A DNA stretch of 64,000 nt from the NCBI GenBank assembly GCA_024653355.1, contig JANLFQ010000001.1:952576-1016575 (forward strand), in the 5' to 3' direction. A program made the position numbers and the translations under genes. Under the pieces are notes generated by a model, which made no database searches, was not told where the DNA came from, and worked only from the letters and a program-made list of their open reading frames with translations. Positions 48,842-58,437 of this stretch are shown one piece after another (the first letter of the stretch is position 1; every line of letters begins with the position of its first letter). This stretch comes from a candidate division WOR-3 bacterium. GTDB taxonomy: Bacteria; Hydrothermota; Tepidihabitantia; Tepidihabitantales; Tepidihabitantaceae.

Positions 48842-50077
48842 TCATAACGCCTCCTCTTTAACTAAAGCATATTCCGGACAGTCGGGCAAACAACCCGTCA
48901 TTAGCGGACCATCCGCCTCAAACCTCAACTTAACCCGCGCCAGTTGCCCGCAGCGATAACCTTTCCCCTCTGGAGTAAGAGCAACCCGCAGGTAGTTATC
49001 GGTCAATGCCTTGTAACCCGGTTCGAGCACCACCTCCCGCACCGTTTGGTCAAATTGCCGATAATAAGCCGCGCGCCTTCTTTCTGAAAAATCCCGCAGC
49101 CGCTGAACTCGCTCCTGTTTTATCGACCGGTCCACAACATCGCCCAAAACCGCCGCCGGTGTCTCGGGACGCAATGCATAAGGAAACACATGGAGATACT
49201 TAACCGGCACCGACTCCAGAAAATGCTCGGTACGGGCAAAAGACCGTTCATCTTCACCGGGAAATCCTGTGATTACATCCGCCCCGATGTTCACCGCCGG
49301 CTTTACTAGTTCCAATCGCTCCAGTAACCGTCGATAGTAAGCCGTAGTGTAACGCCGTCTCATTGCCGCTAAAATACGGTCATCGCCGCTCTGCAAAGGA
49401 ATGTGAAAATGGGCGCAGACCTTTGAATCCTGTATCACCTCCAGCAACTCATCGTCAAAACAGTCTGGTTCAATCGACGCCAGTCTGATTCGGAACCGCC
49501 CCGGGATTTTAAGCAACAGGGCAAGCAACGCCCCCAGTTTAAAATCACCACTCTGGTACTTCCCCAGGTTCAGACCGGTAAGAACTATTTCACCGAAACC
49601 CTGGTTTATAAGCTGGTTAAACTGCTCCTGCACCGTTGCCACCGGCACCGAGACGGGCTTGCCTCTTACCCGAGCCACCACGCAGTAACTACAACCGTTG
49701 TCGCATCCGTCCTGAACCTTAAGAAGTGCGCGGCTGCGCACCGCCATCGGCACAACGCCCGCAATCTCCTCCTGCTTGCGTCGATTACTCCACACTTCGT
49801 CCACCCCGGGAATCAAAGCCAGCCTTTCCCCGACCCGCTCCGCATAACAACCGAGAACCACAATACGCGGTTTGGGCTGCAACTTACTGAGGTGCCGAAT
49901 CAAGGCTAACGAATTCCGGTCCGCATTCCCGGTAACGGTGCAGGTGTTGACATAAACCGCATCTGCCTCCCGCGGGTTTGCTACCAGAACGACCCCTTGC
50001 TGCTGGAGCCGCGCCCGCAAACAGTCACTCTCCGCCTGATTCAGCCGACAGCCAACGGTAATAACCGCTGCGGTCAT
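48842..50077 (-). CDS. mtaB: tRNA t6A37 methylthiotransferase MtaB
   Basis: 411 aa from ATG 50077 (a TTG one codon earlier is possible). Radical-SAM methylthiotransferase that turns t6A37 of tRNA into ms2t6A37. N-terminal cluster cysteines are in 'VGCRLNQAE', 'NTCTVTG' and 'LGCYAE'; the SAM cluster is 'CDNGCSYC'; a C-terminal TRAM domain runs from about 340. The strict 'GCRLNQAE' start distinguishes MtaB from MiaB and RimO. It follows rpsA directly. Confidence 0.95.
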   Translation of the reverse strand: MTAAVITVGCRLNQAESDCLRARLQQQGVVLVANPREADAVYVNTCTVTGNADRNSLALIRHLSKLQPKPRIVVLGCYAERVGERLALIPGVDEVWSNRRKQEEIAGVVPMAVRSRALLKVQDGCDNGCSYCVVARVRGKPVSVPVATVQEQFNQLINQGFGEIVLTGLNLGKYQSGDFKLGALLALLLKIPGRFRIRLASIEPDCFDDELLEVIQDSKVCAHFHIPLQSGDDRILAAMRRRYTTAYYRRLLERLELVKPAVNIGADVITGFPGEDERSFARTEHFLESVPVKYLHVFPYALRPETPAAVLGDVVDRSIKQERVQRLRDFSERRRAAYYRQFDQTVREVVLEPGYKALTDNYLRVALTPEGKGYRCGQLARVKLRFEADGPLMTGCLPDCPEYALVKEEAL

Positions 50078-50080
50078 CAA

Positions 50081-51769
50081 CTAAAGACCCTCAATATCGC
50101 GCAGATGGTCTTCAAGGGTAAACTTGTCTGGAGGTAACTCTTCTTCAATGACCTCTTCCGTCTCCTCTTCCTGCTTGAAACGGGGCTGAAGCGCCTTTTC
50201 ACTTAAAATCACCCGACGGTTGTTAAGATCAATCCGCAGCACCTTCAACTCCAACTCCTGGCCAATCTGATAACTCTCCTTCACCTTTTTCCCCGCACCC
50301 TGGGCTAACTGGCTCAACGGCACAAACCCTTCAATTCCGTAGTTCAGCCCGACAACAATTCCGGGTTTGGGAATATCAAGGATCCGCGCCTTGACAATAT
50401 CACCCTCCTTCATCTCCTGAGTCAGTCGGTAGAATGGGTCTTCCTGCGTCTGCTTTAAACCGAGTGAAATCCGACGGTTCTCCTTATCAATTTCGAGAAT
50501 AATCGTCTCCACCGTCTGTCCCTTCTTTACCACCTCGCGCGGATGTTTAACCTTCTTCGTCCAGGATAGGTCGCCATTGTGAATCAAACCCTCAATACCC
50601 TCCTCCAATTCAACAAACGCCCCAAAATCCTTTAACGCCTTCACCTTGCCCGTAACCCGCTGCCCCACCTGATAGCGTTCCTCAATCAGCGACCAGGGGT
50701 CGGGCATCGTCTGCTTCAAACCCAGTGAAATCCGGCGATTCTCCTTGTCAATATTCAAAACAACCGCCTCCACCTCCTGGTCAACTGAAAGAATCTGTGC
50801 CGGATGGTGAATCGTCTTCGTCCAGGACATTTCCGAGATATGAATTAGCCCTTCAATGCCCTTTTCCAGTTCCACAAAAGCCCCGTACTCCGCCAGAGTT
50901 GTCACCCGACCTTTCACCCGGGAACCAATCTGATACTTCTCCTCGACCTTCTCCCAGGGATGTGGTGTCAGCTGCTTCAACCCCACCGTAATCCGACCCG
51001 TGTTCATATCGGCCGAAAGCACCTTCACTTTCAACCTATCGCCCACCTGCACCACCTCACTGGGATGAACAACCTTAACCCATGCTAAGTCTGAAATGTG
51101 GAGCAGAGCATCAACACCGCCGATATCGATAAAAGCCCCAAACTCCGTTATCGTCTTAACCGTTCCCTCAATCACATCGCCGACATTTAGTTTCGACAGC
51201 AACTCCTGACGCAACGCCGCCTGCCGTTCCTCAAGCAGCGCCCGCCGTGACACGACGATATTCTTCTTGTGCCAGTTTACCGACAGAATCTTCACCTCAA
51301 ACATTTTACCCACCAGAGCATCAAGATTTGCCACCGGCCGCATATCAACCTGGGAACCGGGTAAAAAGGCGTCCAGTCCTAAAACATCAACCGCCAGTCC
51401 ACCCTTCACCCGGCGCAAAACCACCGCATCAACCGGCTCACCCTGCTCTGACTTCTGCTTGATCGTCTCCCATGCCAGCTGAAAATCCGCCTTTTTCTTG
51501 GAGATAACTGGAAAACCTTCCTTATCCTCCAGTGCGTCAATATACACCTGCACCTGTCGTCCCTCAACCGCTTCCTCAGGATTACGGAACTCATCAATCG
51601 GCAAAATACCTTCTGCCTTCAGACCGATATCTACCAGCACCGCGTTGGGTAACCTCTTAATGATCGTGCCGGTAACAATCTCACCTTCCCGATAACACGG
51701 GAAACAATCGGCGTAAACATCTCCCGATGCTATCCGTGATTCACTGCTCTTATTAAGACTTTCACTCAT
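50081..51769 (-). CDS. rpsA: 30S ribosomal protein S1
   Basis: 562 aa with six S1 domains: about 27-95, 112-180, 198-266, 283-352, 370-439 and 456-525. Domains 3-5 are the best RNA binders ('GTVKTITEFGAFIDIGGVDA', 'GRVTTLAEYGAFVELEKGIE', 'GKVKALKDFGAFVELEEGIE'). S1 unfolds mRNA and guides it to the 30S subunit, mostly for leadered messages. AAGGAGG lies before the ATG, which overlaps the ispH end by 8 nt. The cmk-plsC-ispH-rpsA order is a widespread cluster. Confidence 0.97.
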   Translation of the reverse strand: MSESLNKSSESRIASGDVYADCFPCYREGEIVTGTIIKRLPNAVLVDIGLKAEGILPIDEFRNPEEAVEGRQVQVYIDALEDKEGFPVISKKKADFQLAWETIKQKSEQGEPVDAVVLRRVKGGLAVDVLGLDAFLPGSQVDMRPVANLDALVGKMFEVKILSVNWHKKNIVVSRRALLEERQAALRQELLSKLNVGDVIEGTVKTITEFGAFIDIGGVDALLHISDLAWVKVVHPSEVVQVGDRLKVKVLSADMNTGRITVGLKQLTPHPWEKVEEKYQIGSRVKGRVTTLAEYGAFVELEKGIEGLIHISEMSWTKTIHHPAQILSVDQEVEAVVLNIDKENRRISLGLKQTMPDPWSLIEERYQVGQRVTGKVKALKDFGAFVELEEGIEGLIHNGDLSWTKKVKHPREVVKKGQTVETIILEIDKENRRISLGLKQTQEDPFYRLTQEMKEGDIVKARILDIPKPGIVVGLNYGIEGFVPLSQLAQGAGKKVKESYQIGQELELKVLRIDLNNRRVILSEKALQPRFKQEEETEEVIEEELPPDKFTLEDHLRDIEGL

Positions 51770-52628
51770 TACTATCAGACCTCCTTAAACTTGGTTGTTT
51801 ATCACAACCAGAATTTCTAACTGTTCGGGCGATTTCTTCCACCACTCTGGCCGGAGTCGATGCACCCGCCACGATTCCGATTACCTTAAATCGACCCCAG
51901 CGCCTTAAATTCAACCCCGAAGCACCGGTTAGATGGACCACCGGTTTCCTGGTTGAGCGGGCAATCTCTGCCAGACGCCGGGTATTGGCACTGTTTTTTC
52001 CTCCTACCACAACAATCGCATCAACCCGCTTTGCCAGCCGTAAAACCGCTTCCTGCCGTGCTACAACTTCGGCACAGACGGTGTCGAAAACCCGGATTTC
52101 ATTATAGCGAAAATTAAGCGAATTGGCAACTGCTTCTTTCAGCCGCTCCCGACCGACCGTTGTCTGTGCCACAATTCCAACCCTGCCCGCTAATTTAATT
52201 CGGGGGGAAAACACCTTTGCCCCCTCACCCGCAGCAGCAAGAATCGCCCTGACTTCAGGATGATTTCTTTCGCCAACGACAACAACCTGATAACCTTCTG
52301 CTGCAAGCCGCCGGGCAACCTCCTGAACACGGCGCACATAAGGACAGGTTGCATCAATCACCTCAATTCCTCTTTTTTCACACTCTTTAAAAACTTCGGG
52401 TGGACACCCATGTGCCCTGATCACCAGTGCCCCATCCCGCACCTCATCAAGTTTACGCACCGCCTTTATTCCGGCACGGGACAGTTCATCCAGTACTTGC
52501 GGATTGTGAACCAGTTGCCCGAATGTATAAACCTTCCCAAACCGTTTCAACCCCTCTCTTGCCAGGGTAACCGCTCTTTCAACTCCAAAGCAAAATCCGG
52601 TTGGTTTTGCAACTATCACCCTGGGCAT
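51762..52628 (-). CDS. ispH: 4-hydroxy-3-methylbut-2-enyl diphosphate reductase IspH
   Basis: 288 aa. Last enzyme of the MEP isoprenoid pathway. Iron-sulfur ligands Cys13 ('GFCFGV'), Cys95 ('DATCPYV') and Cys185 ('DTVCAEV') are present, as are His41 ('LVHNP'), His74 ('RAHGCP') and the His of 'RNHPEV'. A 15-residue polar tail follows the fold. In many Firmicutes and related groups ispH and rpsA are fused; here they overlap by 8 nt. Confidence 0.97.
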   Translation of the reverse strand: MPRVIVAKPTGFCFGVERAVTLAREGLKRFGKVYTFGQLVHNPQVLDELSRAGIKAVRKLDEVRDGALVIRAHGCPPEVFKECEKRGIEVIDATCPYVRRVQEVARRLAAEGYQVVVVGERNHPEVRAILAAAGEGAKVFSPRIKLAGRVGIVAQTTVGRERLKEAVANSLNFRYNEIRVFDTVCAEVVARQEAVLRLAKRVDAIVVVGGKNSANTRRLAEIARSTRKPVVHLTGASGLNLRRWGRFKVIGIVAGASTPARVVEEIARTVRNSGCDKQPSLRRSDSNE

Positions 52629-52633
52629 AAAGG

Positions 52634-53272
52634 CTAACTTTCTCCTAAAGCCTGGAGCCGTCTAAAAAGTTCGGCGGTCAGGAGTTCATAACCGGTTCGA
52701 TTTGCCTCGTAACCATCCGGGTAAATGGGCGGACCAAACCGCACCTCTATTACGCCACGCCGATGGGGCTTCGTCCTTAACCCGGCCCTTACAAAATCCC
52801 GGTCAAACCAATAACTAACGATTGACCGCGTCACGCCGGAAATTCGGGCAGGTACAACGGGTACCCGATACACAACCGACAGCATCCCGACCCCGGGTTT
52901 AAACTCCCCAATTTCGCCGGTTCTACTCCTCGTTCCCTCAGGAAACAAAATCAGTGTCCGATTCCGCCGCAAAATCGCCCCGCAGCACCTTATCGCCTTC
53001 ATATCCACGCCGCCGCGACCAACCGGCAGCGCATTCCAACTCCTAATTAGCCAGGCAAAAGGTCGATACCGAAAAAGTTCCTCTTTGGCAAGAAAATAAA
53101 CCTCTCGTGCCGCAGCCCAACCCAGAATCAAAGGGTCAAAGTTAGATGTGTGATTTGCCGCAATAATCTGCCCGCCTGTAACCAGATGCTTCCGTCCCGA
53201 AACCCGCAACCCCAGAAAAAGCTTTGCCAGGGGATAAGTCAAAACCCAGGTCAACCACCACCGCAGCCTCAT
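52634..53272 (-). CDS. plsC: 1-acyl-glycerol-3-phosphate acyltransferase
   Basis: 212 aa from ATG 53272, whose A is the last base of the cmk stop (TGATG); the longer frame lies inside cmk. A membrane-associated N-terminus precedes the acyltransferase motifs 'AANHTSNFDPLIL' (catalytic HX4D), 'NALPVGRGGVD', 'LFPEGTRSRTGE' and 'VPVVPARISG'. It converts lysophosphatidate to phosphatidate at the inner membrane. Could instead act on another lysolipid. Confidence 0.93.
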   Translation of the reverse strand: MRLRWWLTWVLTYPLAKLFLGLRVSGRKHLVTGGQIIAANHTSNFDPLILGWAAAREVYFLAKEELFRYRPFAWLIRSWNALPVGRGGVDMKAIRCCGAILRRNRTLILFPEGTRSRTGEIGEFKPGVGMLSVVYRVPVVPARISGVTRSIVSYWFDRDFVRAGLRTKPHRRGVIEVRFGPPIYPDGYEANRTGYELLTAELFRRLQALGES

Positions 53273-53958
53273 CACCTTCCTGCCAGGCGCTGCTGTGCCA
53301 GCGCACAAACCACCGCCACCTGCTCTGCAACTGTCAAATGGGTGGTATCAATCAAAATTGCCTCCGGTACCCGGCGTAAAGGAGAAACGCTCCGCTGCGA
53401 ATCAATCCGGTCCCGCTTCAGGATGTTCTTCTTTACCACACCCATCCCGATTCTTGTGCTCTTGCCTCCATTGAGTTCTTTTTTCCGCCGTTTTACCCGT
53501 TCCTCAAGGTCACAATCGAGAAAAACCTTTAACTGCGCCTCGGGAAAAACAACGCTGCCGATATCCCGCCCTTCACACACCACATTCTTACCCTTTGCCA
53601 GACGGCGCTGCTCCTCAACCATCTTTTCCCGTACCGCCTTAATCGCACTCACCTCGGAAACCCGCTCGCTCACCTCCGGGCTTCTTATCGACTCGCTCAC
53701 ATCCTGTCCGTCCAGCTTTACCTGCAATTTACCTCTGCACCACACCACATCAACATTCGTTGAATTGAGCAACCGCTTCAACGCCTGCCCGTCCCTGATG
53801 TCAACCCCACTTTTCAGCACCTTCAAAGTTATCGCCCGATACATCGCCCCGGTATCGAGATAAAAAAAGCCCAGCCTTTGCGCGCACAACCGCGCCGTTG
53901 TTGACTTTCCGGACCCCGCCGGTCCATCGATTGCAACAACAAACCCCTTTCCCTTCAC
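53272..53958 (-). CDS. cmk: Cytidylate kinase
   Basis: 228 aa. P-loop 'IDGPAGSGKSTTA', 'FFYLDTGAMYRAITL' substrate loop, 'VCEGRDIGSVVFP' and 'VKRDR'-like LID segment 'ILKRDRIDSQRSVSPL'. It phosphorylates CMP and dCMP. Starts 1 codon inside the CNB-domain gene end (4-nt overlap). Adjacent plsC, ispH and rpsA are its usual partners. Confidence 0.97.
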   Translation of the reverse strand: MKGKGFVVAIDGPAGSGKSTTARLCAQRLGFFYLDTGAMYRAITLKVLKSGVDIRDGQALKRLLNSTNVDVVWCRGKLQVKLDGQDVSESIRSPEVSERVSEVSAIKAVREKMVEEQRRLAKGKNVVCEGRDIGSVVFPEAQLKVFLDCDLEERVKRRKKELNGGKSTRIGMGVVKKNILKRDRIDSQRSVSPLRRVPEAILIDTTHLTVAEQVAVVCALAQQRLAGR

Positions 53959-54440
53959 TCCACCGACTCCCGCAGCGCGTACATCTGTGCCAGTTGTAAC
54001 TGCATATGGCGCAACCGCGACGCAATCGTCCGTGCCACCAGCCGCATCAGCACATAGCCCAACCTTGGGTCCTCCTCAAACAAACGCTCCAGCTCCTTTA
54101 CATCAAACTCCAGATAACTGCAATCGGTAATCGCCCGACTGCCGGCGGTGTAATAGGGGTTTCCAACCAATCCCGACCAGGCAAACATCTGCCCCGGTCC
54201 CAGTGTCGTCAACTGATAGGTCTGGTGAGCCACCCCGAAATCCAGTGTCAGAACAACCGCCAGTCGCCCTGAAATTAGAATGTAAAACTTATCCGCCGGC
54301 GCCCCCTGGACATCAATCGCCTCTCCCGCTTTAACCGAACCTACGCGGGCGATACGCACCACCTGTTCCAGTTCCCCATCCGCCAAACGTTCAAACCCCT
54401 CAATACCTTTGAGAAAACTTTTCAGGCTATTGGTATCCAT
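53955..54440 (-). CDS. Cyclic-nucleotide-binding-domain protein without HTH
   Basis: 161 aa. One CNB/CAP effector domain (about 10-125): 'FERLADGELEQVVRIARVGS', 'GAPADKFYILISGRLAVVLT', 'LGPGQMFAWSGLVGNPYYT' and 'ITDCSYLEFDVKELERLFEE'. The final helix (about 128-158) resembles the CAP dimer helix, but no helix-turn-helix follows. The phosphate-binding Arg of true cAMP receptors is not evident. It likely acts by protein-protein contact; the target is unknown. AGGAGG precedes the ATG. Confidence 0.85.
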   Translation of the reverse strand: MDTNSLKSFLKGIEGFERLADGELEQVVRIARVGSVKAGEAIDVQGAPADKFYILISGRLAVVLTLDFGVAHQTYQLTTLGPGQMFAWSGLVGNPYYTAGSRAITDCSYLEFDVKELERLFEEDPRLGYVLMRLVARTIASRLRHMQLQLAQMYALRESVE

Positions 54441-54448
54441 CGTTCCTC

Positions 54449-55144
54449 CTAAAAATGGTCCTGAATCGACACCCAGAAAACCCGGTTAAGTCGGGTTTGT
54501 TGATTATTGCCCAGGATATCGCGTAGAGCAAAGCCAAGCCGAACCCGCTCCTGAAAGGTCCAGGCAATCCCTGCATTCAGCCATCCCCCACGCCATTGGC
54601 TTCCAGCTGGCAGGTCATTTAACGCCGGGTCAAACTCCACCGCCGCTTCGACATTTCCGGGCAGTAACTGATTGACAACTAAAAACCCGTTAAAACCCTG
54701 CCACCAGTTCACACCCAGTTCGCAGTAAGTTCGGCTCACATCTATCGTCTTCCCCAACGCCAGGTATACCCCTTTTTCTTTCACCGTAAACCGCTCCTCG
54801 TTACAGTAATCGTACCCCTGACTCTCAAACCCCACCGTTAGGTCGGGAACATATCCCATTTCTTTCAGAATTGCGAACCGCGCCATAAGTTCCGGTCGCG
54901 CGCGCGACATCTCGGGCGTCCCACTGCCAATCAGTCGATTCGCACTGTAAGACATCCCCATCGTTAACCGGTCAAAAAACCCCACGCCAAAGCGCGCCAG
55001 TATTCCGCCTTCGCCCCACATTCGGAGTCCGACATAGTACTCGCCATGGGCGAGAGAAATCGGCACCGGCTGGTCGATGTGATAAATCACCCCGTCCGCC
55101 GGTAAAACAAAAACCGCCCATAAAACCAAAACAAAATTCCTCAT
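54449..55144 (-). CDS. Putative outer-membrane beta-barrel protein
   Basis: 231 aa. Signal peptide about 1-18 ('MRNFVLVLWAVFVLPADG'). The rest is made of alternating aromatic/glycine strands ('EYYVGLRMWGEGGILARFGV', 'DRLTMGMSYSANRLIG', 'GGWLNAGIAWTFQERVRLGF') ending in aromatic 'WVSIQDHF', the C-terminal Phe typical of barrels inserted by BamA. It resembles short YjbH-like barrels; no specific function is recognised. It is the first gene of the 13-gene operon ending at folC. Confidence 0.75.
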   Translation of the reverse strand: MRNFVLVLWAVFVLPADGVIYHIDQPVPISLAHGEYYVGLRMWGEGGILARFGVGFFDRLTMGMSYSANRLIGSGTPEMSRARPELMARFAILKEMGYVPDLTVGFESQGYDYCNEERFTVKEKGVYLALGKTIDVSRTYCELGVNWWQGFNGFLVVNQLLPGNVEAAVEFDPALNDLPAGSQWRGGWLNAGIAWTFQERVRLGFALRDILGNNQQTRLNRVFWVSIQDHF

Positions 55145-55180
55145 ACTGGTTCAGCATAAACCAAAACCAACTTAAGTCAA
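55144..55180 (-). promoter_or_regulatory. Promoter of the 13-gene envelope/translation operon, near-leaderless
   Basis: -35 TTGACT (55180-55175), 16-nt spacer, -10 TATGCT (55158-55153). Predicted +1 about 55146, two bases before the ATG at 55144. No Shine-Dalgarno site. It is divergent from the uvrB promoter in a 117-nt gap. Confidence 0.6.
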
Positions 55181-55227
55181 GTGGAATACCAATAAACCTG
55201 TCATCGCTTTTTCCCTAATCAGCCTAC

Positions 55228-55262
55228 TTGACCGAAAATTGCTTACCAATACAATGTATCTA
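55228..55262 (+). promoter_or_regulatory. uvrB promoter, predicted leaderless
   Basis: -35 TTGACC (55228-55233), 16-nt spacer, -10 TACAAT (55250-55255, 5 of 6). Only GTATCT separates the -10 from the ATG, so the predicted +1 is exactly the A of the start codon at 55262. Confidence 0.75.
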
Positions 55263-57295
55263 TGAGCAGGGGTTTCAAACTCCGGGCACCATTCAAACCC
55301 GCCGGTGACCAGCCAGAAGCAATCGAACGGCTTGTCCGGTTCATCGAAACCGGCGCCCGCTTCTCCACCCTTTTAGGGGTAACCGGCTCGGGCAAAACCT
55401 TCGTGATGGCAAACTGTATCGCCCGGCTCAACCGTCCCACCATCGTCATTTCCCACAACAAAACCCTTGCCGCCCAGCTCTATGGCGAATTCAAACAGTT
55501 CTTTCCGGAAAATGCGGTAGAGTACTTTATCTCCTATTACGACTACTATCAGCCCGAAGCCTATGTCCCGGAACACGACCTTTATATAGAAAAAGACGCA
55601 TCCATCAATGAAGAAATTGAAAGATTACGACTTCGGGCCACCTCCAGTTTAATCGAACGGCGCGATGTCATTATTGTCGCATCGGTCTCCTGTATCTACA
55701 ACCTCGGTGAGCCCTGGGAGTTCAAAGAGGCCCTTTTCCCAATAGAACTCAACCGGGAGTTAAGCCGGGAAGACCTATTGGAACACCTGGTCAAACTCCA
55801 GTACACTCGCAACGACTTTGAATTAAAAAGGTCCACTTTTCGCGTCCGGGGGGATGTCGTTGAAATCCACCCCTCGCATCGCGACTACGGAGTCCGCTGC
55901 GAGTTTGATGGCGACCGGGTTGCTCGGCTGAGCATCTTTGACATCCTCACCGGGGACTTAATCGAACGCCGGGAACGAGTCGTAATCTACCCCGCAAGGC
56001 ACTTCGTTACCGGAGAGCAACGGGTTGAGCGGGCACTAAAATCTATTGAAGAGGAGCTGCACCAGCGAGTTGTGGAACTGGAAGCCCAGGGCAAACTACT
56101 TGAGGCGCAACGCTTGAAGACCCGCACAAAGTTTGACCTTGAGATGATAAAAGAGTTCGGCTACTGCCCGGGGATTGAAAACTACTCGCGTCACTTTTTA
56201 GGTAAACCACCGGGTGCCAGACCCTACTGTCTCCTTGACTACTTTCCTGCCGACTATCTAATGTTCATTGACGAATCCCATGTAACGGTTCCCCAGATTA
56301 AGGGAATGTTCAACGGCGACCGCGCCCGTAAACAGGTTCTCGTCGATTACGGATTTCGCCTTCCTTCCTGTCTTGACAACCGCCCATTAAGGTTCGACGA
56401 ATTTGAGCAACTAATCAATCAGGTGGTCTTCACCTCCGCAACGCCGGGCGACTATGAACTCACCATAAGTCAGAATCGGGTCGCTGAACTTATTGTTCGG
56501 CCCACCGGACTGGTGGACCCGAAATTAACGGTCAAACCAACCCAAAACCAGATTGACGACCTGATTAACGAAATCCGCATTCGGGTTGGCCGGCAGGAAA
56601 GAGTTCTCGTCACCACTTTAACCAAAAGAATGGCGGAAGACCTTGCCGACTATCTAACCGAAATGGGCATCCGGGTCCGCTATCTTCATTCGGAAATTGA
56701 GCCCATTGAACGAGTTGACATTCTCCGTCGTTTGCGTCTTGGTGAGTTTGATGTTCTAATTGGCATCAACCTATTACGCGAAGGACTGGATTTGCCCGAG
56801 GTGTCCCTTGTTGCTGTGCTTGACGCCGACAAAGAAGGTTTTCTCCGTGACGCCCGTTCCCTGATTCAAACTGCGGGCCGGGCAGCGCGCAATGTCCGGG
56901 GCGAAGTTATCCTCTATGCCGATAACCTCACCCGCTCAATACGCAACGCCCTCGCCGAAACCGAGCGCCGTCGGCAAAAGCAGATTGAGTTCAACAATCT
57001 CCACGGAATCGTGCCGCGCTCAATCGAAAAGACCGCGGCAGAGGTCCGGGAAACCACCGCAGTTGCTGACGCTAAACAGGAAACCGAACCTCTTGAGGAC
57101 GAAAAGTGGCTCGCCGCCGAAGGGAAGAACCCGCTCGAGCTGCTCGCACAACTGGAAAAAGAGATGACCTCGGCGGCACAGGCGCTGGAGTTCGAGAAGG
57201 CAGCAAAACTGCGTGATCGAATCCGGGAACTAAGACAGAAGATTGAAGACGAAGAATGGAAAAAGGCGCGGCGCAAAAGGCTGAAGCGGCGTTAA
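55262..57295 (+). CDS. uvrB: Excinuclease ABC subunit B
   Basis: 677 aa damage-verifying helicase-like subunit of nucleotide excision repair. P-loop '[14 protein letters not shown]', beta-hairpin region '[20 protein letters not shown]', '[20 protein letters not shown]', motif V/VI '[20 protein letters not shown]' and 'QTAGRAARN'. The C-terminal UVR domain ('[19 protein letters not shown]') binds UvrC. Ends overlapping the convergent DUF362 gene by 4 nt. Confidence 0.99.
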   Translation: MSRGFKLRAPFKPAGDQPEAIERLVRFIETGARFSTLLGVTGSGKTFVMANCIARLNRPTIVISHNKTLAAQLYGEFKQFFPENAVEYFISYYDYYQPEAYVPEHDLYIEKDASINEEIERLRLRATSSLIERRDVIIVASVSCIYNLGEPWEFKEALFPIELNRELSREDLLEHLVKLQYTRNDFELKRSTFRVRGDVVEIHPSHRDYGVRCEFDGDRVARLSIFDILTGDLIERRERVVIYPARHFVTGEQRVERALKSIEEELHQRVVELEAQGKLLEAQRLKTRTKFDLEMIKEFGYCPGIENYSRHFLGKPPGARPYCLLDYFPADYLMFIDESHVTVPQIKGMFNGDRARKQVLVDYGFRLPSCLDNRPLRFDEFEQLINQVVFTSATPGDYELTISQNRVAELIVRPTGLVDPKLTVKPTQNQIDDLINEIRIRVGRQERVLVTTLTKRMAEDLADYLTEMGIRVRYLHSEIEPIERVDILRRLRLGEFDVLIGINLLREGLDLPEVSLVAVLDADKEGFLRDARSLIQTAGRAARNVRGEVILYADNLTRSIRNALAETERRRQKQIEFNNLHGIVPRSIEKTAAEVRETTAVADAKQETEPLEDEKWLAAEGKNPLELLAQLEKEMTSAAQALEFEKAAKLRDRIRELRQKIEDEEWKKARRKRLKRR

Positions 57296-58425
57296 CTTTC
57301 CTTTTCCTCATTACGAGCGCCTGAAACGCTCGTCCCGAGAATGCGCAACAGCAGACTCTTCGGTAAAGAGGCGATGGCCATCGCCTGCACCGGACATATT
57401 TCCGCACAGCAAAAACAGGCGATACATTTCTTACGATTTACCACCGGATAAGGCGCAAGGTTGATCGCCTTAACCGGACAGTTGAGCGCACATTCACCGC
57501 ACTGAATACACCGGCGGCGGTTCAGATGGGGAGTCCGGCGCAAAAGCGGGTATATCAGGGTGCTTACCTTACTGACCGCGGAAGCGAGTTCAACCGGCGG
57601 CAGGCGAAACCCTCTTATCGGCTGGAAATCACCAGCAATCTCAATCTCATTCTGTCCTATCGGGCTTAAACCCCGCTCGGTAGCGATTTGCAAGAGCGGT
57701 ATTCGCTCCGGTTTACCGCCCGCAAGGAGCACCATCACCGCATCCAGCGCAACGGCGTTTCTACTTGCAATAACCATTCCGAGTTTCAGCACTCGCCCGC
57801 CACTGGGACCATTTGGTCCATCCATTCCCCTAATTCCATCCATAATGTTTAAAATCGGAATCGGCACCGCCTGGTAGATGTCGACAAGCAGTTCAGCAAA
57901 CTCCCGTCCATTCCTCGCCACTGAGTGGAGATAGGTTTTGTGCCCGCCCGGAATGATACCAAAGATGTTCTTGACCGCCCCGGTTATTACCGTTAACCCG
58001 TGAGTCTTGAAAACGGGCAAATTTAAAATCACATCCGCCTTTTGCACCAAACCTGAAACCGGTATCTCCGGGACGAAGCGCGACCTTAGCGGCAGATTGA
58101 ACACCTCCAACCCTGGGTTGACAAAATGTCCTTCTGCCGCCTCAACAACACCGGTTGGTTTCAAATACTGCTCAAGCGGAGTTTTATGCACTCCTGCCGG
58201 ATTATCTCCAACCCAGATTTGGCTTGCGCCCCGGCGTTTAAGCTCCGAGACTACCAACCGGATAAGTTCGGGATTGGTGGTTACACTGCGCTCGGGTGGA
58301 TGGGGCGCCAGGAGATTGGGCTTAACCCAGACCTTTTTCCCGACGAAATCAAACCCGAGAAAGTCAAAAACCTCGGTGACCGTCTGCTCCAGCGCAACAA
58401 ACTTCCGAACCAGGACGCGATTCAA
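57292..58425 (-). CDS. DUF362 protein with 2x[4Fe-4S] ferredoxin domain
   Basis: 377 aa, starting at TTG 58425 (no nearer ATG). Residues about 1-270 are the DUF362 domain ('[20 protein letters not shown]', '[19 protein letters not shown]', '[18 protein letters not shown]'). Residues about 300-350 hold two ferredoxin motifs, '[12 protein letters not shown]' and '[12 protein letters not shown]'. DUF362-ferredoxins are thought to be electron carriers or assembly factors near oxidoreductases. The neighbours (acyl-CoA dehydrogenase, 2-oxoacid:ferredoxin oxidoreductase) make redox coupling likely. Confidence 0.88.
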   Translation of the reverse strand: MNRVLVRKFVALEQTVTEVFDFLGFDFVGKKVWVKPNLLAPHPPERSVTTNPELIRLVVSELKRRGASQIWVGDNPAGVHKTPLEQYLKPTGVVEAAEGHFVNPGLEVFNLPLRSRFVPEIPVSGLVQKADVILNLPVFKTHGLTVITGAVKNIFGIIPGGHKTYLHSVARNGREFAELLVDIYQAVPIPILNIMDGIRGMDGPNGPSGGRVLKLGMVIASRNAVALDAVMVLLAGGKPERIPLLQIATERGLSPIGQNEIEIAGDFQPIRGFRLPPVELASAVSKVSTLIYPLLRRTPHLNRRRCIQCGECALNCPVKAINLAPYPVVNRKKCIACFCCAEICPVQAMAIASLPKSLLLRILGTSVSGARNEEKES

Positions 58426-58437
58426 GCAGAAATGCGG

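Noticed and set aside
43845-55144. Fused ispH-rpsA as in Firmicutes
   Set aside because: The two frames overlap by 8 nt but each has its own stop and start with a strong ribosome site, so they are separate proteins.
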